From: Candidatus Rhodoferax odensensis
GTDB taxonomy: Bacteria; Pseudomonadota; Gammaproteobacteria; Burkholderiales; Burkholderiaceae_C
Length of the DNA stretch: 64,000 bases
Direction of reading: 5' to 3'
Assembly: GCA_016718405.1 (NCBI GenBank)
Contig: JADKDJ010000034.1
Span: 124,001 to 188,000, forward strand
In this document: positions 18,201 through 30,142 of the stretch, piece by piece
Layout of the letters: each line of letters begins with the position of its first letter
How positions within the stretch are numbered: the first letter of the stretch is position 1
The notes under the pieces: generated by a model
What the model saw: only the letters and a program-made list of their open reading frames with translations
Database searches by the model: none
Told to the model about the DNA's origin: nothing
Program-made: the position numbers and the translations under genes

Positions 18201-21200
18201 TGGTGGTGCGCAGCAACGACACCGACCCAGAGGGCGACACCCTGACGGTCACCGCCGTCACCAACGGCGCCAACGGCTCGGTCACGATTGACGCCACCAG
18301 CGGCAACCCGGTCTACACCCCGAACCTCAATTTCGTGGGCACCGACACTTTCACCTACACCATCAGCGATGGCAATGGCGGCACCGACACCGCCACCGTC
18401 AGCGTCACCGTCGGCCTCAACGCCAACGACGCACCCGATGCCATCAACGACATCGCCAGCACCACCGAGGACACCCCCGTGACGGTGGTGGTGCGCAGCA
18501 ACGACACCGACCCAGAGGGCGACACCCTGACGGTCACCGCCGTCACCAACGGCGCCAACGGCTCGGTCACGATTGACGCCACCAGCGGCAACCCGGTCTA
18601 CACCCCCGAACCTCAATGTCGTGGGCACCGACACTTTCACCTACACCATCAGCGATGGCAATGGCGGCACCGACACCGCCACCGTCAGCGTCACCGTCGG
18701 CCCCAACGCCAACGACGCACCCGATGCCATCAACGACATCGCCAGCACCACCGAGGACACCCCCGTGACGGTGGTGGTGCGCAGCAACGACACCGACCCA
18801 GAGGGCGACACCCTGACGGTCACCGCCGTCACCAACGGCGCCAACGGCTCGGTCACGATTGACGCCACCAGCGGCAACCCGGTCTACACCCCGAACCTCA
18901 ATTTCGTGGGCACCGACACTTTCACCTACACCATCAGCGATGGCAATGGCGGCACCGACACCGCCACCGTCAGCGTCACCGTCGGCCCCAACGCCAACGA
19001 CGCACCCGATGCCATCAACGACATCGCCAGCACCACCGAGGACACCCCCGTGACGGTGGTGGTGCGCAGCAACGACACCGACCCAGAGGGCGACACCTGA
19101 CGGTCACCGCCGTCACCAACGGCGCCAACGGCTCGGTCACGATTGACGCCACCAGCGGCAACCCGGTCTACACCCCGAACCTCAATTTCGTGGGCACCGA
19201 CACTTTCACCTACACCATCAGCGATGGCAATGGCGGCACCGACACCGCCACCGTCAGCGTCACCGTCGGCCCCAACGCCAACGACGCACCCGATGCCATC
19301 AACGACATCGCCAGCACCACCGAGGACACCCCCGTGACGGTGGTGGTGCGCAGCAACGACACCGACCCAGAGGGCGACACCCTGACGGTCACCGCCGTCA
19401 CCAACGGCGCCAACGGCTCGGTCACGATTGACGCCACCAGCGGCAACCCGGTCTACACCCCGAACCTCAATTTCGTGGGCACCGACACTTTCACCTACAC
19501 CATCAGCGATGGCAATGGCGGCACCGACACCGCCACCGTCAGCGTCACCGTCGGCCCCAACGCCAACGACGCACCCGATGCCATCAACGACATCGCCAGC
19601 ACCACCGAGGACACCCCGTGACGGTGGTGGTGCGCAGCAACGACACCGACCCAGAGGGCGACACCCTGACGGTCACCGCCGTCACCAACGGCGCCAACGG
19701 CTCGGTCACGATTGACGCCACCAGCGGCAACCCGGTCTACACCCCGAACCTCAATTTCGTGGGCACCGACACTTTCACCTACACCATCAGCGATGGCAAT
19801 GGCGGCACCGACACCGCCACCGTCAGCGTCACCGTCGGCCCCAACGCCAACGACGCACCCGATGCCATCAACGACATCGCCAGCACCACCGAGGACACCC
19901 CCGTGACGGTGGTGGTGCGCAGCAACGACACCGACCCAGAGGGCGACACCCTGACGGTCACCGCCGTCACCAACGGCGCCAACGGCTCGGTCACGATTGA
20001 CGCCACCAGCGGCAACCCGGTCTACACCCCGAACCTCAATTTCGTGGGCACCGACACTTTCACCTCACCATCAGCGATGGCAATGGCGGCACCGACACCG
20101 CCACCGTCAGCGTCACCGTCGGCCCCAACGCCAACGACGCACCCGATGCCATCAACGACATCGCCAGCACCACCGAGGACACCCCCGTGACGGTGGTGGT
20201 GCGCAGCAACGACACCGACCCAGAGGGCGACACCCTGACGGTCACCGCCGTCACCAACGGCGCCAACGGCTCGGTCACGATTGACGCCACCAGCGGCAAC
20301 CCGGTCTACACCCGAACCTCAATTTCGTGGGCACCGACACTTTCACCCACACCATCAGCGATGGCAATGGCGGCACCGACACCGCCACCGTCAGCGTCAC
20401 CGTCGGCCCCAACGCCAACGACGCACCCGATGCCATCAACGACATCGCCAGCACCACCGAGGACACCCCGTGACGGTGGTGGTGCGCAGCAACGACACCG
20501 ACCCAGAGGGCGACACCTGACGGTCACCGCCGTCACCAACGGCGCCAACGGCTCGGTCACGATTGACGCCACCAGCGGCAACCCGGTCTACACCCCGAAC
20601 CTCAATTTCGTGGGCACCGACACTTTCACCTACACCATCAGCGATGGCAATGGCGGCACCGACACCGCCACCGTCAGCGTCACCGTCGGCCCCAACGCCA
20701 ACGACGCACCCGATGCCATCAACGACATCGCCAGCACCACCGAGGACACCCCCGTGACGGTGGTGGTGCGCAGCAACGACACCGACCCAGAGGGCGACAC
20801 CCTGACGGTCACCGCCGTCACCAACGGCGCCAACGGCTCGGTCACGATTGACGCCACCAGCGGCAACCCGGTCTACACCCCGAACCTCAATTTCGTGGGC
20901 ACCGACACTTTCACCTACACCATCAGCGATGGCAATGGCGGCACCGACACCGCCACCGTCAGCGTCACCGTCGGCCCCAACGCCAACGACGCACCCGATG
21001 CCATCAACGACATCGCCAGCACCACCGAGGACACCCCCGTGACGGTGGTGGTGCGCGCAACGACACCGACCCAGAGGGCGACACCCTGACGGTCACCGCC
21101 GTCACCAACGGCGCCAACGGCTCGGTCACGATTGACGCCACCAGCGGCAACCCGGTCTACACCCCGAACCTCAATTTCGTGGGCACCGACACTTTCACCT

Positions 21201-24200
21201 ACACCATCAGCGATGGCAATGGCGGCACCGACACCGCCACCGTCAGCGTCACCGTCGGCCCCAACGCCAACGACGCACCCGATGCCATCAACGACATCGC
21301 CAGCACCACCGAGGACACCCCCGTGACGGTGGTGGTGCGCAGCAACGACACCGACCCAGAGGGCGACACCTGACGGTCACCGCCGTCACCAACGGCGCCA
21401 ACGGCTCGGTCACGATTGACGCCACCAGCGGCAACCCGGTCTACACCCCGAACCTCAATTTCGTGGGCACCGACACTTTCACCTACACCATCAGCGATGG
21501 CAATGGCGGCACCGACACCGCCACCGTCAGCGTCACCGTCGGCCCCAACGCCAACGACGCACCCGATGCCATCAACGACATCGCCAGCACCACCGAGGAC
21601 ACCCCCGTGACGGTGGTGGTGCGCAGCAACGACACCGACCCAGAGGGCGACACCCTGACGGTCACCGCCGTCACCAACGGCGCCAACGGCTCGGTCACGA
21701 TTGACGCCACCAGCGGCAACCCGGTCTACACCCCGAACCTCAATTTCGTGGGCACCGACACTTTCACCTACACCATCAGCGATGGCAATGGCGGCACCGA
21801 CACCGCCACCGTCAGCGTCACCGTCGGCCCCAACGCCAACGACGCACCCGATGCCATCAACGACATCGCCAGCACCACCGAGGACACCCCCGTGACGGTG
21901 GTGGTGCGCAGCAACGACACCGACCCAGAGGGCGACACCCTGACGGTCACCGCCGTCACCAACGGCGCCAACGGCTCGGTCACGATTGACGCCACCAGCG
22001 GCAACCCGGTCTACACCCCGAACCTCAATTTCGTGGGCACCGACACTTTCACCTACACCATCAGCGATGGCAATGGCGGCACCGACACCGCCACCGTCAG
22101 CGTCACCGTCGGCCCCAACGCCAACGACGCACCCGATGCCATCAACGACATCGCCAGCACCACCGAGGACACCCCGTGACGGTGGTGGTGCGCAGCAACG
22201 ACACCGACCCAGAGGGCGACACCCCTGACGGTCACCGCCGTCACCAACGGCGCCAACGGCTCGGTCACGATTGACGCCACCAGCGGCAACCCGGTCTACA
22301 CCCCGAACCTCAATTTCGTGGGCACCGACACTTTCACCTACACCATCAGCGATGGCAATGGCGGCACCGACACCGCCACCGTCAGCGTCACCGTCGGCCC
22401 CAACGCCAACGACGCACCCGATGCCATCAACGACATCGCCAGCACCACCGAGGACACCCCCGTGACGGTGGTGGTGCGCAGCAACGACACCGACCCAGAG
22501 GGCGACACCCTGACGGTCACCGCCGTCACCAACGGCGCCAACGGCTCGGTCACGATTGACGCCACCAGCGGCAACCCGGTCTACACCCCGAACCTCAATT
22601 TCGTGGGCACCGACACTTTCACCTACACCATCAGCGATGGCAATGGCGGCACCGACACCGCCACCGTCAGCGTCACCGTCGGCCCCAACGCCAACGACGC
22701 ACCCGATGCCATCAACGACATCGCCAGCACCACCGAGGACACCCCCGTGACGGTGGTGGTGCGCAGCAACGACACCGACCCAGAGGGCGACACCTGACGG
22801 TCACCGCCGTCACCAACGGCGCCAACGGCTCGGTCACGATTGACGCCACCAGCGGCAACCCGGTCTACACCCCGAACCTCAATTTCGTGGGCACCGACAC
22901 TTTCACCTACACCATCAGCGATGGCAATGGCGGCACCGACACCGCCACCGTCAGCGTCACCGTCGGCCCCAACGCCAACGACGCACCCGATGCCATCAAC
23001 GACATCGCCAGCACCACCGAGGACACCCCCGTGACGGTGGTGGTGCGCAGCAACGACACCGACCCAGAGGGCGACACCCTGACGGTCACCGCCGTCACCA
23101 ACGGCGCCAACGGCTCGGTCACGATTGACGCCACCAGCGGCAACCCGGTCTACACCCCGAACCTCAATTTCGTGGGCACCGACACTTTCACCTACACCAT
23201 CAGCGATGGCAATGGCGGCACCGACACCGCCACCGTCAGCGTCACCGTCGGCCCCAACGCCAACGACGCACCCGATGCCATCAACGACATCGCCAGCACC
23301 ACCGAGGACACCCCCGTGACGGTGGTGGTGCGCAGCAACGACACCGACCCAGAGGGCGACACCCTGACGGTCACCGCCGTCACCAACGGCGCCAACGGCT
23401 CGGTCACGATTGACGCCACCAGCGGCAACCCGGTCTACACCCCGAACCTCAATTTCGTGGGCACCGACACTTTCACCTACACCATCAGCGATGGCAATGG
23501 CGGCACCGACACCGCCACCGTCAGCGTCACCGTCGGCCCCAACGCCAACGACGCACCCGATGCCATCAACGACATCGCCAGCACCACCGAGGACACCCCT
23601 GACGGTGGTGGTGCGCAGCAACGACACCGACCCAGAGGGCGACACCCTGACGGTCACCGCCGTCACCAACGGCGCCAACGGCTCGGTCACGATTGACGCC
23701 ACCAGCGGCAACCCGGTCTACACCCCGAACCTCATTTCGTGGGCACCGACACTTTCACCTACACCATCAGCGATGGCAATGGCGGCACCGACACCGCCAC
23801 CGTCAGCGTCACCGTCGGCCCCAACGCCAACGACGCACCCGATGCCATCAACGACATCGCCAGCACCACCGAGGACACCCCGTGACGGTGGTGGTGCGCG
23901 CAACGACACCGACCCAGAGGGCGACACCCTGACGGTCACCGCCGTCACCAACGGCGCCAACGGCTCGGTCACGATTGACGCCACCAGCGGCAACCCGGTC
24001 TACACCCCGAACCTCAATTTCGTGGGCACCGACACTTTCACCTCACCATCAGCGATGGCAATGGCGGCACCGACACCGCCACCGTCAGCGTCACCGTCGG
24101 CCCCAACGCCAACGACGCACCCGATGCCATCAACGACATCGCCAGCACCACCGAGGACACCCCCGTGACGGTGGTGGTGCGCAGCAACGACACCGACCCA

Positions 24201-27127
24201 GAGGGCGACACCTGACGGTCACCGCCGTCACCAACGGCGCCAACGGCTCGGTCACGATTGACGCCACCAGCGGCAACCCGGTCTACACCCCGAACCTCAA
24301 TTTCGTGGGCACCGACACTTTCACCTACACCATCAGCGATGGCAATGGCGGCACCGACACCGCCACCGTCACCGTCACCGTCGGCCCCAACGCCAACGAC
24401 GCACCCGATGCCATCAACGACATCGCCAGCACCACCGAGGACACCCCCCGTGACGGTGGTGGTGCGCAGCAACGACACCGACCCAGAGGGCGACACCCTG
24501 ACGGTCACCGCCGTCACCAACGGCGCCAACGGCTCGGTCACGATTGACGCCACCAGCGGCAACCCGGTCTACACCCCGAACCTCAATTTCGTGGGCACCG
24601 ACACTTTCACCTACACCATCAGCGATGGCAATGGCGGCACCGACACCGCCACCGTCAGCGTCACCGTCGGCCCCGTCAACGATCCGCCAGCCAACACCAT
24701 CCCCGGTGTGCAAAACACCAACGAAGACACAGCACAAGTGTTCAGCGTGGGCAATGGCAACGCCATCACGGTGGCCGATGTCGATGGCGGCACGCTCTCC
24801 ACTACGGTGAGTGTGACCAATGGCGTGCTCACCGCCACCACCGACGGAGGCGCCACCATTGGTGCCAACGGCACCGCAGTAGTGACCATCAGTGGCACGG
24901 CCGCAGAGATCAACGCGGCCTTGGCGGGCCTCTCCTTTGCGCCCACCGCCGACTACAACGGAGATGCCGTACTAACAGTGCTCACTTCCGACGGCACGCT
25001 CTCCGACAACGACACCATCACCATCACGGTGGCACCCGTGGCCGACATCGTCGTCGACAACGTCACCACCGATGAGGACACCGCCATCACCTTCAACGCC
25101 ATCACCGGTGTGGGCGGTGGCAGTGCCGACAACTTCGAGAACGCCTCACGTGCCGTCACGGCCGTGACCAACGGCGCCAACGGCACCGTCACCTTCACCG
25201 CCGCGGGCGCCCTGACCTACACGCCAAACGCCAACTTCAACGGCACGGACACCTTTACCTATACCGTCACCAGCCCGGCCGGTGTCATCGAGATCGCCAC
25301 GGTCGCCGTAACGGTCACTGCGGTGAACGATCCGCCAACCGTCTCCAGCGCGACCACCGCCGTTTCAGAGGAAGGACTATCTGGCGGAATTGCAGATGCC
25401 GTCGGCAACCCGAGCGACACCACGAATCTCGCCAACGCCACTGGCAGCCTCAGTATTCTCGACCCCGACAACACGCCTACGGTGTCGCTCATAGCGCCTG
25501 CAACAGGATTGAGTTCAGGTGGCACCGCGATTGTCTGGTCGGGTGGCAGTGCCGGGACCCCGCTCATTGGCTCGGCTGGCGGCAATGAGGTGATTCGCGC
25601 AACCATCACCAACGTCGGAAACTACACCGTCACACTGTCTAAACCCATCGACCATGTCTCGGCAAACGGCGAAAACGTTACCGCGATAAACATTGGGGTA
25701 CAAGCCACCGACGGGACCAACACAAGCACAGGGACCCTGACCGTCAACATTGAGGACGACTCACCAACGACTGGCAGCACAAGCCATCGGGTCTACGTTG
25801 CGGTAGACACGATCAGCGTCAACAACCTGGATGCCGGATTTGTTAACGACACTTACCTGAACAACACCTCCACTGTGACGCGAACCAATAACGACAGTGA
25901 CCCTGCCTTCGATCAACTGCGATGGGGTTCGCCGGCGGGTTCCAGCGGCCAGTCTGGATACAACCTCGCAGACAATGGCACTTTCGCTTCTGCAACTGGC
26001 TCAGTGGTCCAAGCAGGCGTGGAGTTCAAGTTGGTGACTTCACACACGTCAATTTTCCAATCTATAGCAGCAGCTCCACCCTAATTGGCACCGACATGTC
26101 GGTTCAAATGAATGTGGTGATCAACGGCGTATCGACACCGGTCTCGTTCAACGTGCATATGACACACACCGAAACACCGAACGTTAGCGGCGATCCCGAA
26201 GTGTCGCGAGACATCATCACGCTCGCCGGGCAGACAGCCATCGTGACGGTCGGCGGGCAGGACTATCAGGTCAATCTACTTGGGTTCAAGGATGGCACCG
26301 GAACCATCGTCGACACCATCCGCACTTACGAAAACTCCGCCACAAACACGTTCGGTGTTTTCGCTAGCATCACAACCATCGACGCAGCGCTTCCACTGAT
26401 AGCAGGGCATGTTGACGTGCTTCCCGGCGCCGATGGATCAGTGTCCAACGTGGTCTGGGGATCCACCGCTAGCAGCTACGGCACCTTCACTGGTCTCGCC
26501 GATGGCAGCTACACCTTCAAACTCAATCAAGTCACCAAAGACGCCATGGCAGTCGGCACAACATTGAATCCAACATTCAACTACTCGACGACTGATCGGG
26601 ATGGAGACACCTCCGCTGGAAGCGTCACCCTTAATATCAGTGGTCTGAAACACGCTTCAGGCACCGGCGGCATCGATTCGCTCGCGGGCACCGCCAGTGA
26701 CGACATCATCACCAGTTACGCTGGGGACGACACGCTCAACGGAGGCGATGGAAACGACGTGCTGATGGGGGGTGCAGGTGATGACACCTTGAACGGACAG
26801 GGAGGCGCAGACGTGCTTCGCTGGACGCTTGGCGAGACGGGATCGGACAACGTGCAAAACTTCGGCACCAGCGCCGGCTCCGACATTCTCGATCTACGCG
26901 ATCTGCTTGGGGGCGAGTACCACATCGGCGGCAGCGCGGGCAATCTTGCCAACTATTTGCACTTTGCAAAGAGCGGCGCCGACACTATTTTGAGCGTAAA
27001 TGCCAACGCATCTGGCGGCGTCGAACAGACGATCATTCTGCAGGGCGTAGACCTCGTCACCGGCTTCAGCAGTGACCAGGCGATCATCCAAGATCTGCTC
27101 ACCAAGGGCAAACTGATCACCGACTAA
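11904..27127 (+). CDS. lapA: Giant LapA-like RTX adhesin (tandem-95 repeat protein), frame broken by sequence errors
   Basis: One gene of about 5,075 codons. It begins at ATG 11904 (GGAG nine bases upstream) with a retention module, then 9 divergent and about 34 near-identical 95-residue cadherin/VCBS-like repeats, further Ig-like domains, a choice-of-anchor-K-like domain, RTX nonapeptides and a T1SS C-terminal target region, ending at TAA 27125-27127. The frame is open to 15335, then broken repeatedly by 1-2 base indels in the repeats and once more at about 26034. Each break falls where one base differs from an otherwise identical copy, so errors rather than decay are likely. LapB/LapC-like genes lie upstream and LapD/G/E-like genes downstream. 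Its role would be surface attachment and biofilm formation. Confidence 0.9.
12403..14919 (+). repeat. Nine divergent 95-98-residue cadherin/VCBS-like repeats
   Basis: Each unit opens with a variant of DAPDAVDDxLxTxEDTP, contains LLGNDxDPDGDxL and closes FTYTISDGHGGSDTATVNLTV. The nine units differ from each other at many codons, in contrast to the homogenised array that follows. All read in one open frame. Asp-rich loops suggest calcium-dependent rigidity. Confidence 0.9.
14920..24674 (+). repeat. Tandem array of about 34 nearly identical 285-bp repeats
   Basis: The 285-bp unit encodes 95 residues (DAPDAINDIASTTEDTPVTV ... FTYTISDGNGGTDTATVSVTV). The landmark GATTGACGCCACCAGCGGC occurs 34 times from about 15142 to 24544. 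13 of 33 intervals are exactly 285; 20 deviate, mostly by 1-3 bases. Deviations fall at homopolymers (CCCC versus CCCCC before GTGACGG; CACCTGA versus CACCCTGA) or as dropped bases (GCGCGCAACG versus GCGCAGCAACG). Amino-acid differences are few. This is typical of a homogenised adhesin stalk plus uncorrected read errors; the true copy number may differ. Confidence 0.93.
24675..25770 (+). other. Adhesin: non-repetitive Ig/cadherin-like domains
   Basis: After the array the frame reads two distinct cadherin-like domains (NTNEDTAQVFSVGNG ...; VTTDEDTAITFNAITGVGGG ... FNGTDTFTYTVTSPAG) and a third beta-rich domain (EEGLSGGIADAVGNPSDTTN ...). They share the EDTA and FTYT signatures but are not copies of the 95-residue unit. 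Such domains often sit near the cell-distal, ligand-binding end of Lap-type adhesins. Confidence 0.7.
25771..27127 (+). other. Adhesin C-terminus: anchor-K-like domain, RTX nonapeptides, T1SS target signal
   Basis: The choice-of-anchor-K-like domain contains LGDFTHVNFPI, readable only if one G is restored at about 26034 (the frame shifts from that of 24450 to that of 26040). RTX repeats at about 26667-26818 (GDDTLNGGDGNDVLMGGAG) bind calcium and aid folding after secretion. The terminal segment (DVLRWTLGETGSDNVQNFG ... SDILDLRDLLGG) matches the VC_A0849-type type I secretion C-terminal domain. Confidence 0.85.
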
Positions 27128-27151
27128 GCACCTACGGCAAAGCGCGCAAGC

Positions 27152-27175
27152 GTCGGGTGGCTTCAGCCACCCGAC
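27152..27175. terminator. Perfect 10-bp hairpin between convergent lapA and lapD
   Basis: GTCGGGTGGC-TTCA-GCCACCCGAC lies 25 bases after the adhesin stop and 7 bases after the lapD stop. No U-tract follows on either strand, so it may be a Rho-aided or bidirectional terminator. Confidence 0.55.
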
Positions 27176-27181
27176 TGACCG

Positions 27182-29107
27182 CTACCCTACTCGTGGCTCC
27201 CGCACTGCCGGCCCGGTAGCCCCATCAAACCCCAGCGCGACCAAAGCCGCCAGTTCGGCCTCGGTCGCCACACCCTCTGCCAACACCTGCAAACCAATGT
27301 TGTGGGCAATGCCGGTCAGCCCCTTGAGGAAGGCGGCATTGCCGGCATGGCTGTCGATGCCGCGCACGAAGCTGGCATCGACCTTGAGGTAGTCCAGCCC
27401 CAATTCGTGCAATTGCCCGATCTGGCTGAACTGGTGACCGAAGTGCTCCAGTCCGACCCGACACCCCAGACTCTTCAGATCACGGCACAGCGAGCGAAAC
27501 TGGTCAAGATGTTTGAGTGCGCCGCTCTCAGTCACTTCCAGCCACAGGCGTGAAGTGACCGCGCGGTGGGTGCCGAGCAGGGTCATCAGACGCTGGCCAA
27601 AACCGGCTTCATCGAGTGAACTGGCCGAGAGATTGATCGCCAAACCCCTCAGTCCAGGCTGACTCTCAAGTTCGCGCAAACCGAGCGCCACGGCGGCCAG
27701 GTCAAGCGCTGGGGTCAGGCGCAGGCGCTCGGCAAACGGCCAAAAGCGTCCGGCAGCGAGCCACTGGCCCTGCTCATCGGCCATCAGTCGCAGTGGGCAC
27801 TCGCGGTGGGAGAGTTGCCCTGACGACTCAATCACGGGAAACGAAACCAGGCGCAACCAGTTGTTTTCCATGGCACGCTTGATCATCGCGGACCACTGCT
27901 CAGCAGTGCGCGGCAACTCGTCGCGAGTGGTCATTACGGCCTCGCGAACTTGATCTTCGCCGACTGACTCAGCCTGCGCCAGTGCCGCGTCGACCCCCGC
28001 CAGCACGTCATTGAGGACCATGCCTGGCAAGAATTGGCCATAGCCAATGGAGACCGTCGGTCCGCTGTCCATGAAGGGTGCCGCGGCCGCAATCAGTTGC
28101 GCCAGCATCGACTTGGAGCAGCCCTCGGCATCAACTGGCGCGGGCAAGACCAAGGCGAAGTCCGCGCCGTTCAGGCGCGCGGCGCTGCCGCCGCCAAACT
28201 CAGTCGCGCTGTGCGCAATCGTCTCCGCCACACGCTTGAGCAATTGGTCAGTTGCCGCGCGGCCCTTGCGCCGGTTGATACCCTCCAAGTCAGTCAAGCG
28301 AACCAGCACCAGTGCGCCGCCGGTTGACTCCTCCGCCTCCAACGCGTGGCCGAGCCGAGCCATGAAATAGCTACGATTCGCCAGCCCGGTCAGGGGGTCG
28401 AAGTTTGCCTCGCGTCGCACCGCCTCCAGGCGCGCCGCTTCGTCTTCGAACATGGATTTGAGCCGCCCCACCATGGCATTCATGGCGGACGTCATCTGGC
28501 GCAACTCGGGCACCGATGGCTCGGGCATGGTGACGAAGCGACGTTCGGTGATGGCGGCAGACTGCTCAATGACCGACTGCAGTGGCCTGCGCAAGCGACG
28601 CAGCACGAGTGAGCCCAGATAGCCCCCAACCAGACCAGCGGCGGCGAGCGAAAAGGCCACCTCGTAGGCACTCTTCCACAGGGCGGCGTAAGCAAAGCGG
28701 GCGTGGCTTGCGAGCGTAACCGTTCCCAATTGCTGCCACCCGCTGCTGATCTTGGCATGACCGGGTTGCGCCCTGAGCGGCAACATACGCACAAACCATG
28801 CTGGCGCATCGAGTTTTGGCTCGGGCGCAACACGTTCCACCATGGTTTTACCCAAGGGATCCGTCACAACGATGTGCTCGTAATGACCGCTGTCGAACAA
28901 CGAAGCCACAGCCAACTCCACCATGACCGGGTCGGCGTTGGTCTGGCTCAAAGACAGGGCCAGGGCCGCCGCATTGTCGGTGTTCTTGACTGACAACTGC
29001 GTCTCCAGGTAGCCTCGCGCGCTAAGCAGCGACGCCAGCAAGCTCCCAACCAGGGCAAGCGTGGTGCTGACAATGATGGCCAGCCAGAGCTGTCGGTACA
29101 TGGACAT
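27182..29107 (-). CDS. lapD: LapD-like inner-membrane c-di-GMP receptor (degenerate GGDEF-EAL)
   Basis: 641 residues: TM1 (about 8-30), a periplasmic LapD-type domain (about 31-145), TM2 (about 150-170), HAMP, GGDEF-like (about 240-400) and EAL-like (about 410-641). The GGDEF site reads RLNGADFALVL and the EAL start reads ECPLRLM; the later catalytic stretch is EHFGHQFSQ rather than DDFGTGYS. It should therefore bind but not make or cleave c-di-GMP. In Lap systems LapD senses c-di-GMP with the EAL domain and holds LapG in the periplasm. ATG at 29107 follows AGGAGT at good spacing; the open frame further upstream to 29326 was discounted. Confidence 0.92.
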   Translation of the reverse strand: MSMYRQLWLAIIVSTTLALVGSLLASLLSARGYLETQLSVKNTDNAAALALSLSQTNADPVMVELAVASLFDSGHYEHIVVTDPLGKTMVERVAPEPKLDAPAWFVRMLPLRAQPGHAKISSGWQQLGTVTLASHARFAYAALWKSAYEVAFSLAAAGLVGGYLGSLVLRRLRRPLQSVIEQSAAITERRFVTMPEPSVPELRQMTSAMNAMVGRLKSMFEDEAARLEAVRREANFDPLTGLANRSYFMARLGHALEAEESTGGALVLVRLTDLEGINRRKGRAATDQLLKRVAETIAHSATEFGGGSAARLNGADFALVLPAPVDAEGCSKSMLAQLIAAAAPFMDSGPTVSIGYGQFLPGMVLNDVLAGVDAALAQAESVGEDQVREAVMTTRDELPRTAEQWSAMIKRAMENNWLRLVSFPVIESSGQLSHRECPLRLMADEQGQWLAAGRFWPFAERLRLTPALDLAAVALGLRELESQPGLRGLAINLSASSLDEAGFGQRLMTLLGTHRAVTSRLWLEVTESGALKHLDQFRSLCRDLKSLGCRVGLEHFGHQFSQIGQLHELGLDYLKVDASFVRGIDSHAGNAAFLKGLTGIAHNIGLQVLAEGVATEAELAALVALGFDGATGPAVREPRVG

Positions 29108-29222
29108 GGTGGACTCCTGATATCGTGCGGGACAGACCTTCAGCGCTGTCTTTGAGTAACTGATGGATACGGCCGCAAGCGCGACACGGCGCTGCCCGGC
29201 CAATCCCTGAAATTGACTGCGT

Positions 29223-29933
29223 TCATTCGAACCCCTCGACCTGTGCGCGGCGCAGCAGGTCCTCCCAGCGCGACAAACGCGACAAGCCGCCTGGCGCCGC
29301 GGCGTCCTTGGCGGCGGCGCCGACAAACACGCCTTCGCTGTTGAAGCTGAACACCGGTGTCAGATCCGGCCGCCTGGAGGCGAGGCGAATATCGCCAATC
29401 AAGTTGTCCAGCACCAGGGGCTCCGCATCGGGCTGTGTGTAGTAGGCCAGAACCATGTGGGCCTGGGTCGACGCCGCATCACCAGCGCCGGTGCGTGCCC
29501 GCACATAGATCAATCGAAGTTTGTGCGAAGCCACGCCCAACATGCGCAAGCTGAAGTATTTGGCGATGGCAAAGTCTTCACAGTCGCCCGAACCGCGCCC
29601 CAGGGTCTCCAGCGGAGTAGCCCAATAGTCGGCCTGCCCCCAAATGGCGCTGTCATCGCCAAAATGGACATTCCGGTTGAAGAACTCGTTGACACGTTTG
29701 AGGCGATCCGCTTCGGTACCTGCGGCGTTGGAGAGCACCATTTCGCGCCAGGCATCAAAGCGCTGCGTGGGCGTACCCGCGCTCCAACGCTGGGAGAAAA
29801 CAGATAACAAGCGATCGAAGTTGGGCGCTGCCAGCACCACGACAGTGGCCAGCGCCAATGCCAGCACCCAAACGGGCCGAATCACGGCGCAGATCCTGCG
29901 CCTACGCCACGAAAGGGGCATCAGTTCAGTCAT
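29223..29933 (-). CDS. lapG: LapG-like periplasmic transglutaminase-type cysteine protease
   Basis: 236 residues with an N-terminal signal/anchor helix (about 20-37). The bacterial transglutaminase-like protease triad is visible: Cys118 in GSGDCEDFA, His159 in TQAHMVLAYY, Asp176 in LVLDNLIGD. The Asp/Glu residues beside Cys118 fit the calcium site of LapG. LapG cuts LapA-type adhesins after the first Ala of TAAG, releasing them when LapD is free of c-di-GMP; such a site is present in the adhesin here. ATG at 29933 has GGAG upstream. The lapD gene follows on the same strand after 115 bases. Confidence 0.93.
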   Translation of the reverse strand: MTELMPLSWRRRRICAVIRPVWVLALALATVVVLAAPNFDRLLSVFSQRWSAGTPTQRFDAWREMVLSNAAGTEADRLKRVNEFFNRNVHFGDDSAIWGQADYWATPLETLGRGSGDCEDFAIAKYFSLRMLGVASHKLRLIYVRARTGAGDAASTQAHMVLAYYTQPDAEPLVLDNLIGDIRLASRRPDLTPVFSFNSEGVFVGAAAKDAAAPGGLSRLSRWEDLLRRAQVEGFE

Positions 29934-30142
29934 GGCGCTCCGACACGTCTGGAGGCGGCAAGCCTGCGCCGCCCTTGCAAGCACTCAGGAATCAAAGAAA
30001 ACCCCATAATCGTGATCTAGTGCTCACTTTCGGGAAGCGCACGGCGTTACCAATCCTTACAATTTCGGGTTGCTCAGTCCGCCCGCGCCCAGCTATTGTC
30101 ACTGACACCGCCGCTGCCCCACCCTCGTTTTTTCTGGACCTC

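Noticed and set aside
22623..23711. 362-residue minus-strand open frame in the repeat array
   Set aside because: It is the antisense of the repeats (Val/Gly/Asp-rich periodic peptide) and recurs wherever the repeat occurs; no ribosome site or family.
14920..24674. Possible CRISPR array or satellite DNA because of strict periodicity
   Set aside because: The units are contiguous 285-bp coding repeats with no spacers and continue the reading frame of the adhesin.
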